Source of the DNA: Thermoflexales bacterium
GTDB taxonomy: Bacteria; Chloroflexota; Anaerolineae; J036; Brachytrichaceae
Direction of reading: 5' to 3'
DNA length: 54,311 nt
Assembly (NCBI GenBank): GCA_025056965.1
Contig: JANWVF010000110.1
Span: 1-54,311, forward strand
The number at the start of each line of letters is the position of its first letter. Within the stretch, counting starts at the first letter, position 1. The notes beneath the pieces were generated by a model. That model was not told the DNA's origin and did no database searches. It saw nothing but the letters and a program-made list of their open reading frames with translations. Positions 38,982-47,487 of this stretch are shown in pieces. The position numbers and the translations under genes are program-made.

Positions 38982-40325
38982 TCAGTAGCGCTCCAGCAAC
39001 AGCCTCACCTCTTCCTCGTGCGGCATGTGCTTCATCGCCTCCCATTCCGCTCGGCGCACGGCTAGATACGAGCGCGCGAGGTCATCGCCCAGCGCATCGA
39101 GCAGAACCTCGTCGCCCTCCAAAGCGGCGATGGCTTCTCCGAGCGAGGCGGGCAGTTGGCGAATGCCGCGTGCGGCGCGCTCCTCGTCCGAAAGGTCGGC
39201 CGGATCGCCGGTCACCGGCTCGCCCAAGCGCATGTCTCTCGCGATGCCGTCCATGCCGGCGGCGATGACGGCGCCTAGCGCGAGGTAGGGGTTGGCGGTT
39301 GCGTCAGAGGTCTTCAACTCAATGTTGGTGATCGGGCGGCCGGCGGAAGGTTGCGGCGCGCGCAAAGCTGCCTCGCGGTTGCCGATGCCCCAACAGGTGT
39401 AAGCCCCGCTCCAGAAGCGCGGGCGGATGCGCTTGAAGCTGTTGACGCTGGGCGTCGTCAGTGCCATCAGCGCCGGAAGGTGATGCAACACGCCGGCCAT
39501 GAAGGCGCGCATCTCGGCGGTGAGCTGATGCGGCTGACCGGGCTCGACGACGATGCTGTGGCCGTCGCGTTGCAAGCTGAAGTGCAGATGCGCGCCGTTG
39601 CCGGCTTTGTCGGGGTAAATCTTGGGGACGAATGAGGCGAGCGCGCCATGCTGGTGCGCTACGGCCTTCACCGTCTCGCGGAAGATAATTTGGTTGTCGG
39701 CAGCGCGCAGAGCATCAGCGTAACGCACTGGCAGCTCGAACTGGCCCGGCCCAGACTCCGGATAGGTCATCTCGACCTGTATCCCCTGCGCCTCCAACGC
39801 TTCGGTGATGGCATTGATGATCGGCGTGGCCTGGTCGAGCGCCCACGTCTGGCAGAAGACGGTCGTATCGAACGGCTGCGGGCCGCGATCGGATGGCCGC
39901 AGCAGCGAAAACTCGTTCTCGAACGCGGCGAAGACCTGTAAGCCGCGTTCGGCGGCTCGAGCGATCATCCGGCGCAGGAAGCTGCGCGGACAGTGCGCCC
40001 AAGGTTGCTCGCCGGCGTAGATGTCGGTCAGCACGCGAGCGTGGCCGCGGGCATACGGCAACACGGCGAAGGTGCGCCAATCGGCGCGCATGTGGGCTTC
40101 GCCGGCAGGCGTGAGGCCGCTGCCCGGCGCCAGCGCGTCGTACATCACCGGCAGCGCTTGCTGCGCGGCGGCGATGCCTACGCCTTCGCCGTCCAGGTAG
40201 TCGCGAATGAAAGTCGTGCGCACGGCTTTGGCGCGGATGACGTTTGCGTTGTCGCACCAGATGAAGCGCACGAAGCGCACGTCGTGCTCTTGAATCAGGT
40301 TGAGGATGTCGTTGGCGGAAGTCAT
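38982..40325 (-). CDS. Glutamine synthetase-like ligase (FluG/PuuA-type)
   Basis: A 447-residue protein with the glutamine-synthetase fold, probably forming gamma-glutamyl amides with a non-ammonia amine. It has VRFIWCDNANVIRAKAV at the N-terminus, AAFENEFSLL, ESGPGQFELPV, the GNGAHLHFSL loop, and GIGNREAALRAP. Near the C-terminus the block IELKTSDATANPYLAL has Lys where the family normally has Arg. ATG 40325 (MTSANDIL) is preferred over an ATG at 40367 because homologues begin here and a terminator lies between them. It precedes the amidohydrolase and follows a branched-chain-type importer. Confidence 0.87.
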   Translation of the reverse strand: MTSANDILNLIQEHDVRFVRFIWCDNANVIRAKAVRTTFIRDYLDGEGVGIAAAQQALPVMYDALAPGSGLTPAGEAHMRADWRTFAVLPYARGHARVLTDIYAGEQPWAHCPRSFLRRMIARAAERGLQVFAAFENEFSLLRPSDRGPQPFDTTVFCQTWALDQATPIINAITEALEAQGIQVEMTYPESGPGQFELPVRYADALRAADNQIIFRETVKAVAHQHGALASFVPKIYPDKAGNGAHLHFSLQRDGHSIVVEPGQPHQLTAEMRAFMAGVLHHLPALMALTTPSVNSFKRIRPRFWSGAYTCWGIGNREAALRAPQPSAGRPITNIELKTSDATANPYLALGAVIAAGMDGIARDMRLGEPVTGDPADLSDEERAARGIRQLPASLGEAIAALEGDEVLLDALGDDLARSYLAVRRAEWEAMKHMPHEEEVRLLLERY

Positions 40326-40340
40326 CGAGCAGTGAGGCAC

Positions 40341-40378
40341 AAAACGTTCGCGGGCGTGATCGCGCACGCCCGCGAACG
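40341..40378 (-). terminator. Strong intrinsic terminator between livJ and the glutamine-synthetase-like gene
   Basis: Read on the minus strand, a 14-bp perfect stem (40378-40365 with 40358-40345) surrounds a 6-base loop and is followed by TTTT (40344-40341). It lies 32 bases past the livJ stop. It should end most importer transcripts, leaving partial read-through into the ligase gene 15 bases later. Confidence 0.88.
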
Positions 40379-40409
40379 CTTACGGGTCTACAACGATCGG
40401 CGCAAGGGT

Positions 40410-41615
40410 CTAGGGTTTGATCTCTTTGACGAAGGAGTACTTGCCATCCTGCACCTTGATGATGGTGACCGACTTATTGGGCTTGCGCTTGCCCTCTTGA
40501 TAGGTAATCTCACCGGTGACGGCGTTGAAGCCTTGGGTGGCCGCTAGCGCGTCTCGGATGGCCTTCGGATCGGCCGAACCGGCCCGCTTGATTGCATCGG
40601 CGATCAAGTTCAGCGTGTCGTAGCCAAGCGCGGCAAAGGCGTTCTCCGGGCCGCGGCCATACTCCTCGGTGTAGGCCTTGACGAAGTTCTGTACCTTTGG
40701 GTCGGGGTTGTCCAGCGCGGCGTGCGTGGAGTAGTACACCTCGTCGGCAACCTCGCCGGCCACTTCGGCAATCAGAGGCGTATCAAAGCCGTCGCCGGAG
40801 ATGATTGGTTGGGTGAGGCCGGCATCGCGGAACTGTTTGGTCGTCAGCCCGGCCTCGCTGGGCACGGCCGAGATGAACAGCACGTCGGGCTGTGGGTTGA
40901 GGGCCTTCACCTTGGCAATTTGCGCTGAGAAGTCAGTGTCGCCGGACTTGTAGATGTCTTCGAGCACGATCGTGCCGCCGCGCCCGGTGAAGCGTTCCTT
41001 GAAGAACTTGGCTAGCGCCGTGGTGAAGTCATAGGCCTGATCCACCAGCATATATGCCGTCTTAGCGCCGAGGTCATCTATGGCATAGTCGGCGATCGCG
41101 TAGGCTTGGGCGTCGTCGCCGAAGGGCGCCATAAAGAAGAAGTCGCCGATCTGCTCCGGCAGCGTCGGCAGTGTCGCGCCGGCGGTGACGAAGGGGATGC
41201 CGGCCTGCTGCGCGATCGGCCCGGCAGCCAAGGCGAACGTGGAGTCGTTCAGTCCGCCGATGGCCACAACCTTGTGGACGTTGATCATCTCTGAGGCAGC
41301 GTTTGTCGTGGCGGTCTGATCGGTCTTGCCGTCAATGGCGATCAGCTCGATCTGCCTGCCCAGCACGCCGCCAGCGGCGTTGATTTGTTTGGCGGCCAGC
41401 TTCATCCCGTTCAAGCCAGGTGCGTCAATCGAAGACATGCCGCCGGTCACGCCGTAGAGCGCGCCGATCTTGATCGTCTCTGCGGCAGGCGCCGTAGGTT
41501 GCTCTTGGGGTTGAGCCGGAGGGCGTGCAGCCGGCGGTGGTGCCGCGCAGGCAGCCGCCAGAGCGGCGAAGGTGATTGAGACTGTGAGCAAACGAAAACC
41601 GGAAATGCGGGACAT
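40410..41615 (-). CDS. livJ: Branched-chain amino-acid-type ABC transporter substrate-binding lipoprotein
   Basis: A 401-residue periplasmic-binding-protein type I (LivJ family) lipoprotein. The signal peptide ends in the lipobox LAAAC near residue 24, then a Pro-rich linker. The binding domain begins IKIGALYGVTGGMSSIDAPG and includes NAAGGVLGRQIELIAIDGKTD and VVAIGGLNDSTFA. AAGGAG lies eight bases before ATG 41615, so I prefer it to an ATG at 41642. It has its own promoter upstream. The family binds Leu/Ile/Val but also amides, urea and aromatic acids, so the ligand is open. Confidence 0.92.
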   Translation of the reverse strand: MSRISGFRLLTVSITFAALAAACAAPPPAARPPAQPQEQPTAPAAETIKIGALYGVTGGMSSIDAPGLNGMKLAAKQINAAGGVLGRQIELIAIDGKTDQTATTNAASEMINVHKVVAIGGLNDSTFALAAGPIAQQAGIPFVTAGATLPTLPEQIGDFFFMAPFGDDAQAYAIADYAIDDLGAKTAYMLVDQAYDFTTALAKFFKERFTGRGGTIVLEDIYKSGDTDFSAQIAKVKALNPQPDVLFISAVPSEAGLTTKQFRDAGLTQPIISGDGFDTPLIAEVAGEVADEVYYSTHAALDNPDPKVQNFVKAYTEEYGRGPENAFAALGYDTLNLIADAIKRAGSADPKAIRDALAATQGFNAVTGEITYQEGKRKPNKSVTIIKVQDGKYSFVKEIKP

Positions 41616-41694
41616 ACTGCTTTCTCCTTGAGATATGTTCAAGACTTTGGCCGTCTCTTAAGCATCGCGGATGAAGAGCGCGTCCAGCGACTCG

Positions 41695-41722
41695 ATTATA
41701 GAAACCTCTCTACAGACCGCAA
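41695..41722 (-). promoter_or_regulatory. Sigma-70-type promoter of livJ
   Basis: Read on the minus strand, TTGCGG (41722-41717), 16 bases, then TATAAT (41700-41695). Transcription would begin near 41688, about 70 bases before the livJ start. This explains how the binding protein can be made in excess over the permease genes upstream. Confidence 0.65.
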
Positions 41723-41785
41723 CCGTGGTCGAGCGATCCAAGGACGGGCGAAGCGGCCTGGCCGGGGCTGCGCGCCAGCGCGCCT

Positions 41786-42850
41786 TCAGCCGGGCGTTTG
41801 TGCCTGGGCCGTCTTTTCGCCGGCTGCTTCGACGCGCGAGGGACGTGTGGGGACGCCTATGCCCATCGCGGCCAGGACTTCGGGGAGTTCTCGTCGTCCC
41901 ATCAACCCTTGCGGCCGGAACAGCATCACCCCGAGCATCATGAGCGCGACGACAATTTGGCTGAGGCCGTAGAGCGGCTGACCGCCGATCGCCAACGCCG
42001 TCTCAAACCGGCGCAGCAGCTCGGGAAGCAGCGTCATGAGCACCGCGCCGATCACCGATCCGGTAATGCTGCCCGAACCGCCGATGACCACCATCGCTAC
42101 CACGTTAAAGGTGATCAGGAATGAGAAGGACGAAGGAGTGATGGCCGTGATCAGGTGCGCCCATAGCGCCCCGGCGATGCTGGCGAACAGTGCGCCGCAC
42201 ACGAATGCCAGCAGCCGCGTGCGGAAGATCGGCACGCCGCGACACGCCGCCGCCAGCTCATCTTCGCGCACGGCCATCATCGCTCGACCGAAGGACGAAT
42301 GCACAATCCGCCAGATCACCGCGATGGTGACCAGCATCCAACCGTATGCCCATAGCAGCGTCGTAAAGGGCGGTAGGCCGTTGATGCCGCGCGCGCCGCG
42401 CGTGAACGGCTGCCAGTTGAGAGCGATGACCTGGACGATCACCATCAGCCCTAGCGTGGCCACGGCTAGGTAATGTCCTCGCAGCCGCAGCACCGGTATG
42501 CCAACGATGAACGCGACCAGTGCGGCCAACCCGCTGCCGATGACCACGGCGACGGCGAACGGCAGCTCGACTTGGCCGAGCCACGGCGGCAAGTCCGGCA
42601 GCACGACCGCCTTCATGCGCACCGGCAAGGTGAGGATGGCTGAGGTATACGCACCGATGGCCATGAACGCGGCATGCCCTAACGAGAAATCTCCGCTGTA
42701 GCCGTTGGTCAGGTTCAGGCTGACGGCCAGAATGACGTTGATGGCGATGACGGCCAGGATGCGCTGGTAGTAATCGTTCAACGCCGACTGCGCCAAGCCG
42801 GCCAGCCCCATCACGACGGCGATCGGAATGAGCGGCACGAGGCGTTTCAT
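41786..42850 (-). CDS. livM: Branched-chain amino-acid-type ABC transporter permease LivM
   Basis: A 354-residue permease with about ten helices. LAVSLNLTNGYSGDFSLGHAAFMAIGAY and the coupling segment GRAMMAVREDELAAACRGV identify LivM, as does VIGGSGSITGSVIGAVL. The start ATG 42850 overlaps the livH stop by four bases. A longer frame reaching 43225 lies inside livH and was rejected. The C-terminal 40 residues after GLMGRREL are polar. Confidence 0.94.
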   Translation of the reverse strand: MKRLVPLIPIAVVMGLAGLAQSALNDYYQRILAVIAINVILAVSLNLTNGYSGDFSLGHAAFMAIGAYTSAILTLPVRMKAVVLPDLPPWLGQVELPFAVAVVIGSGLAALVAFIVGIPVLRLRGHYLAVATLGLMVIVQVIALNWQPFTRGARGINGLPPFTTLLWAYGWMLVTIAVIWRIVHSSFGRAMMAVREDELAAACRGVPIFRTRLLAFVCGALFASIAGALWAHLITAITPSSFSFLITFNVVAMVVIGGSGSITGSVIGAVLMTLLPELLRRFETALAIGGQPLYGLSQIVVALMMLGVMLFRPQGLMGRRELPEVLAAMGIGVPTRPSRVEAAGEKTAQAQTPG

Positions 42851-43746
42851 GCTCGGTTCACCTCGCGGGCACCCAGCAAGCCGGATGGACGCACCAGGAG
42901 CACGATGAGAAGCAGCACGAACACGAAAGCGTCGCGATAGCCGGACACCTCCGGCGGCATGAATGCGACGAAGAATACTTCGGCGAAGCCGAGCAAGTAG
43001 CCGCCCAGCATTGCGCCGGGGATATTGCCGATGCCGCCGATGACCGCGGCGACGAACGCTTTCAGCCCAGGCAGGAAGCCCGTAAACGGATCTACGATGC
43101 CGAATTTGCCCGTCCAGAGCACGCCTGCGGCTGCCGCGAGACCGGCGCTGATGGCGAACGCGACGGCGATGACCCGATTGACGTCTATGCCCATGAGCTG
43201 GGTGACGCGCACGTTCTCGCTGCACGCTCGCATGGCGATGCCAAGCGTCGTGCGCTGCACGAACAACGTGAGCGCGACCATCAGCGCGATGGCTAAAGCG
43301 ATGATGATGACGTCCATGACTGCGAAGCTAAGCCCCAGCGCGCTGATGCGCTGGGTCAGTTCAGCCGGCAAGCGCACTGGTCGCGGTTGCGCGGTGAGCG
43401 TCATCGTCGCGCCGTTCTGGATCAGCGAGCTAATCGCAAGCGAGGTGATCAGCATGGCTACCTCCGGCGCGCCGCGCAACGGACGATATGCCAACCGCTC
43501 GATCACGATGCCGAGTGCGCTGACGACCAGCATAGCGATGAGCAGCGCAGCTACCGCCGGCATCGCCAGTGCCGTTAACGCCGCTAGCGCCACATACGCG
43601 CCTACGGTCATCATGTCGCCGTGGGCGAAGTTGATCAGCCGGAGGATTCCGTACACCACCGTCAGACCAATGGCGACCAAGGCGTAGATGCTGCCGATGT
43701 TCAGCGCGTTGATAACCTGTTGAGCGACATACGATGGGGTGAGCAA
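42847..43746 (-). CDS. livH: Branched-chain amino-acid-type ABC transporter permease LivH
   Basis: A 299-residue permease with eight or so helices. NIGSIYALVAIGLTVVYGILRLINFAHGDMM is the family start, and MRACSENVRVTQLMGIDVNRV is the coupling loop. Next comes FVAAVIGGIGNIPGAMLGGYLLG. It follows livF after three bases and is coupled to livM by an ATGA overlap. Confidence 0.95.
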   Translation of the reverse strand: MLTPSYVAQQVINALNIGSIYALVAIGLTVVYGILRLINFAHGDMMTVGAYVALAALTALAMPAVAALLIAMLVVSALGIVIERLAYRPLRGAPEVAMLITSLAISSLIQNGATMTLTAQPRPVRLPAELTQRISALGLSFAVMDVIIIALAIALMVALTLFVQRTTLGIAMRACSENVRVTQLMGIDVNRVIAVAFAISAGLAAAAGVLWTGKFGIVDPFTGFLPGLKAFVAAVIGGIGNIPGAMLGGYLLGFAEVFFVAFMPPEVSGYRDAFVFVLLLIVLLVRPSGLLGAREVNRA

Positions 43747-43749
43747 CCT

Positions 43750-44454
43750 TCAACCTCCTAGATAAGCGGCCTTCACTGCCGGATCGTCGGCCAACACTTG
43801 CGACAGACCACTGGCTTTGATGTAGCCAGTCTCCATCACGTAAGCGCGGTCGGCCAGCTGTAAAGCGCGGTACGCATTTTGTTCGACGAGCAGGATGGTG
43901 ACGCCATGTTGGCGCAGCGACCCAATGACGCGGAAGATCGTCTCGACGACCATCGGCGCCAATCCGAGCGAGGGTTCATCGAGCAGGAGTAGGCGTGGAC
44001 GGCTCATGATAGCGCGTCCGATGGCAAGCATTTGTTGCTCGCCGCCGCTCAGCGTGCCGGCGTGCTGGTTGCGTCGTTCGGCGAGGATCGGAAAGAGCTG
44101 ATGTACGTATTCGAGATCACGCGCCACATTCTTGCGGTCGGTGCGATGCGCCGCTGCTAACCGCAGGTTCTCGGTGACGGTCAAGCGGGCGAACACCTGG
44201 CGGCCCTCCGGGCAATGCACGACTCCCAGCCGCACGATCTGGTGCGCGGGCAGGCGTGTCAGATCTCGGCCTTCAAAGTAGATGTGGCCTTCGCGCGGCC
44301 GCAGCAGCCCCGAGAGCGTCGCCAGCGTGGTCGTCTTGCCGGCTCCGTTGCTGCCGATCAGCGCGACGATTTCACCGGCGTTCACCTCTAGCGAGATGCC
44401 CTTCAAGGCGTGAATACGCCCGTAGTAGACATGAAGATTTTGTACGCTCAGCAT
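43750..44454 (-). CDS. livF: Branched-chain amino-acid-type ABC transporter ATPase LivF
   Basis: A 234-residue ABC ATPase. From ATG 44454 it begins MLSVQNLHVYYGRIHALKG. Walker A is GSNGAGKTT, the signature LSGGEQQMLAIGRA, and Walker B LLLLDEPSLGL with the LivF-type GLAP. A frame extending to 44568 lies in livG and was rejected. It is two bases past the livG stop. Confidence 0.95.
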   Translation of the reverse strand: MLSVQNLHVYYGRIHALKGISLEVNAGEIVALIGSNGAGKTTTLATLSGLLRPREGHIYFEGRDLTRLPAHQIVRLGVVHCPEGRQVFARLTVTENLRLAAAHRTDRKNVARDLEYVHQLFPILAERRNQHAGTLSGGEQQMLAIGRAIMSRPRLLLLDEPSLGLAPMVVETIFRVIGSLRQHGVTILLVEQNAYRALQLADRAYVMETGYIKASGLSQVLADDPAVKAAYLGG

Positions 44455-44456
44455 AG

Positions 44457-45227
44457 TCAAGCAGCGACGCCGAGATAGGCCTCCAGCACGCGCGGGTCCT
44501 GCTGGATTGCTTCTGGGGAGCCCTCCGCGATCAGGCGACCGTAGTTCAAGACTTGGATGCGCTGACACACGCCCATGACTACGCGCATGTTGTGCTCGAT
44601 CAGGATAATCGTCAGTTCGTGTTCGCCGTGCAAGCGCGCGATCAAGCGCATGAGCGCCTCGGCCTCGGCGGGGTTCATGCCGGCTGCCGGTTCGTCGAGC
44701 AGCAGCAGCTTCGGGCGCGTAGCCAGCGCGATGGCGATCTCGAGTCGGCGTTGCAGGCCGTATGGAAGGGTATCGGCTTGGACGCCGGCGTACTCGGCCA
44801 AATCCAGCATGTCGAGCAGTTCGCGCGCTTGTTGCTCTAGCCGTCGCTCTTGAGTAGCGAAGCCGGGGAGTCGCAGCACGACTTCGTGCAAGCGGTTGCG
44901 GCCATGCGCCTGCAGACCGATGCGCACGTTGTCCAAGACCGACAGCCGTCGAAACAGGCGAATGTTCTGGAAAGTGCGCGCGATGCCGGCGCGGCAGATG
45001 GCATCTGGCGTGGCCCGAGTGATGTCTTGGCCGTTGAACACGATGCGTCCACGCGTGGCCGGGGCAACTCCGGTGAGCACGTTGAACAATGTGGTCTTGC
45101 CGGCGCCGTTTGGGCCGATTACCCCGATCAGCTCGCGGTGTCCCAGCTCCAACCGATAGTCTTGCAGCGCCTGCACGCCGCGAAACGACTTGGCCAGATC
45201 GTGCACCTGCAGGAGGGGAACAGCCAT
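44457..45227 (-). CDS. livG: Branched-chain amino-acid-type ABC transporter ATPase LivG
   Basis: A 256-residue ABC ATPase and first gene of the importer cluster. It carries Walker [10 protein letters not shown], the LivG-type [17 protein letters not shown]-loop, an eroded signature ([16 protein letters not shown] in place of LSGGQ, normal for LivG) and Walker [14 protein letters not shown]. The switch His lies in [13 protein letters not shown] 45227 begins [15 protein letters not shown]. Confidence 0.95.
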   Translation of the reverse strand: MAVPLLQVHDLAKSFRGVQALQDYRLELGHRELIGVIGPNGAGKTTLFNVLTGVAPATRGRIVFNGQDITRATPDAICRAGIARTFQNIRLFRRLSVLDNVRIGLQAHGRNRLHEVVLRLPGFATQERRLEQQARELLDMLDLAEYAGVQADTLPYGLQRRLEIAIALATRPKLLLLDEPAAGMNPAEAEALMRLIARLHGEHELTIILIEHNMRVVMGVCQRIQVLNYGRLIAEGSPEAIQQDPRVLEAYLGVAA

Positions 45228-45305
45228 GGCGCTAATTATGCAACTACGCTAGGCGTTCGGCGTTGCTGTGGCCCTTGAATCCCTCGCATGACTTAGGAGA
45301 ACGCG

Positions 45306-45419
45306 ATGCCGACCAGCCCGTCCTTCACGCTTCAAAGCGGTCTCGCGTTGGAGAATCACCGGTGCTGTCGGCGTCGTCGGGCTAAATGGGCAATCTGCGT
45401 TAAACTACGGCGCGTGTAA
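45306..45419 (+). CDS. Possible small ORF (37 residues) upstream of the DUF2207 cassette
   Basis: ATG 45306 has AGGAG seven bases upstream, and the frame runs to TAA 45417-45419. The product begins MPTSPSFTLQSGLALENH and ends in a Cys/Arg-rich stretch. No homology is recognised and the composition is not convincing, so it may be chance. It is the only candidate gene in the 309-base gap 45228-45536. Confidence 0.2.
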   Translation: MPTSPSFTLQSGLALENHRCCRRRRAKWAICVKLRRV

Positions 45420-45426
45420 CGCAGAT
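45393..45426. repeat. Ten-base-pair perfect inverted repeat upstream of the DUF2207 cassette
   Basis: ATCTGCGTTA (45393-45402) and TAACGCAGAT (45417-45426) are exact inverted copies with 14 bases between them, centre to centre about 24 bases. This could be an operator for a dimeric repressor between the divergent livG and DUF2207 genes, or an RNA hairpin. A smaller repeat, TCTTGG and CCAAGA with a 7-base spacer, lies at about 45470-45488. Confidence 0.5.
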
Positions 45427-45536
45427 GATCGTTCGGCGCCCATTCGCGCCCAGACACCATGATCGCTATCTTGGCTTAAATCCAAGAAACCGAGGGTCGC
45501 GGATGTGATCCACAGAAGCTTGAAGCTCCAAATGCG

Positions 45537-47453
45537 ATGCTCTTTCGTCGAGTGAATAATTCCATGTCGGCCTATCAGTTGCGGGCTGCGTTGTTGGTCA
45601 TCCTCATTGGCCTGCTCGGCAGTACCGTCCTGTTTCCGACTGCCGCCCGCGCCGAAACTAAATCTTTGGTGTGGCTACGGTTGGATACCGAGATTGAGGT
45701 GCAGCCGAACGGCGATCTCAAGATCACCGAGACCAACGTCATTGATTTCACCAGCGGCACCTTCTCGTGGGGCTTTCGCGATCTCGATCTGTCGCGCTTG
45801 ATCGAGGTGCGCGACATCCGCGTGACGGAAAGCGGCCGACCACTTGAGACCGAGGTCACGACCGACGACAACACGCTGCGCATCAAGTACTACTTCTTGA
45901 CCCCGGCGCGCGATGAGCAGCGCACGTTCGTGCTGAACTATACCGTCGTCGGTGCGACGCGCTACTACGATGAAGGCGATCAAGTGTTCTGGGCGGCCGT
46001 GTATTCCGAGCGCGCCGGCTTCCCTGTGCAGAACGCACGCGCCGTCGTTCGATTGCCGGCCGGCGCGACGGCAACGAACGCCGAGGTGTATGGCGTGCGT
46101 GCCGATGTCAAAGGCCTCGGTGAAAGTGTGATCATCGCCGAAGCACTCGAACCGATCCCCAGCGGCAGCGAGATGGAGGTTCGGGTGCAGTTTCCGCACG
46201 GCATCATCACGGGCGAGCCGCCGCCCTGGCAGCAGGCCTATGACGAGCGCCGACGCTTCGAGGAAACCCAGAAGCCCTTCTACAACTTCTTTACCTTGCT
46301 GCTTTCGCTGCTGATCCTTTTCGGCGGGCCAAGCCTGGCACTCGTCTTGTATTACACGCGCGGCCGCGACCCTAACGTCGGTCTGGTGGCGGAGTATCTG
46401 ACCGAGCCGCCCGACGTGCCGCCCGGTGTGCTCGGCACATTGATTGACGAAAAGGCCGACATACAGGATGTGGTCGCGACGCTTGTGGACTTGGCGCGGC
46501 GCGGCGTGTTGGTGATGAAGGAAAGCCCGGTCGCGTGGCTAGGTGGCGCGTTGACTACCACCGACTGGGTGTTTGCGCCGGGGGAGAATTTCGGCAAGGT
46601 CGCGCTCCGACCGTTCGAGAAGAAATTGGTGGATGCGCTGCAGCTTGATCAAGGTGAGCGCGCACTTTCGAGCTTCCGCAATCGCTTCTACACCAAGCTG
46701 CCTGAGCTGCAGGAGGCGCTATACCAGACGATGGTGAATGAAGGCTACTATGATCGCGCGCCGAACACCACACGTGCGGTGTATACCTCGCTGGCAGGAG
46801 TGCTCGCCGTGGCGACGGTGGTGACTTTCTGTTTCTCGATCGCGGTGCTGAATCAGTTGACCGATTTGGCGATCTGCCCGCCATTCGCGCTGGCCATAAC
46901 GGCGGTGGCCTTTGCGGCCATTGCGCAGGCCATGCCGGTGCGCACGCGCAAAGGCGCCGATATGCGCATGCGTGCCGAAGCCTTCAAGCGGTATTTGCAG
47001 AACATCGAGAAGTACACCGATCTCAAAGAGGCAAAAGACCTCTTCGATAAATTCTTGCCGTATGCCATCGCCTTCGGTCTGGAACATAGCTGGACAAAGA
47101 AGTTCGCTGCAGCGGACGCGCCGATACCGCCATGGTATATGCCGGCAATGCCGCGCCCATACGCCGCCGGCCGGGGTGGACAATTCGCCCCGGCCAGCCG
47201 CCCAACGGTCGGTGAAACGCTCGGCGACATCAGCGGTCAAGCGCGCGCCGATCGCGGCATCGAGGGCATTGAGCAGGCCATGGGGCGAAGCATCAGCTCA
47301 ATCGAGCGCGGGCTGGCCTCGATGTTCGAGTCCATGTCCACCACGCTCAGCAGCCAGCCTGTCTCCAGTGGTGGTCGTTCTGGCGGTGGGTGGAGCGGTG
47401 GAGGCAGCTTTGGCGGCGGAAGCTCCGGCCGAGGCGGCGGCGGCTTCGGTTAA
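45537..47453 (+). CDS. DUF2207 domain membrane protein
   Basis: A 638-residue membrane protein of unknown role. A signal peptide covers about 10-40. The external DUF2207 domain starts LVWLRLDTEIEVQPNGDLKITET and includes WGFRDLDLSRL and VFWAAVYSERAGFPV. One helix near 245-270 (FFTLLLSLLILFGGPSLALV) leads to a cytoplasmic winged-helix-like region with VVATLVDLARRGVLVM. Two more helices lie near 420-460, then a C-terminal domain and a Gly/Ser-rich tail. The start may be ATG 45537 or 45564. It leads a four-gene cassette with zinc-ribbon, coiled-coil and SPFH proteins. Confidence 0.87.
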   Translation: MLFRRVNNSMSAYQLRAALLVILIGLLGSTVLFPTAARAETKSLVWLRLDTEIEVQPNGDLKITETNVIDFTSGTFSWGFRDLDLSRLIEVRDIRVTESGRPLETEVTTDDNTLRIKYYFLTPARDEQRTFVLNYTVVGATRYYDEGDQVFWAAVYSERAGFPVQNARAVVRLPAGATATNAEVYGVRADVKGLGESVIIAEALEPIPSGSEMEVRVQFPHGIITGEPPPWQQAYDERRRFEETQKPFYNFFTLLLSLLILFGGPSLALVLYYTRGRDPNVGLVAEYLTEPPDVPPGVLGTLIDEKADIQDVVATLVDLARRGVLVMKESPVAWLGGALTTTDWVFAPGENFGKVALRPFEKKLVDALQLDQGERALSSFRNRFYTKLPELQEALYQTMVNEGYYDRAPNTTRAVYTSLAGVLAVATVVTFCFSIAVLNQLTDLAICPPFALAITAVAFAAIAQAMPVRTRKGADMRMRAEAFKRYLQNIEKYTDLKEAKDLFDKFLPYAIAFGLEHSWTKKFAAADAPIPPWYMPAMPRPYAAGRGGQFAPASRPTVGETLGDISGQARADRGIEGIEQAMGRSISSIERGLASMFESMSTTLSSQPVSSGGRSGGGWSGGGSFGGGSSGRGGGGFG

Positions 47454-47487
47454 TCAAGCGCGCAGCATAGAGGAGGCGCTGTAAGCG

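Noticed and set aside
42851-43225. N-terminal extension of livM into livH
   Set aside because: The extra 125 residues are an Arg/His-rich out-of-frame reading of livH; the ATG at 42850 with ATGA overlap is the natural start.
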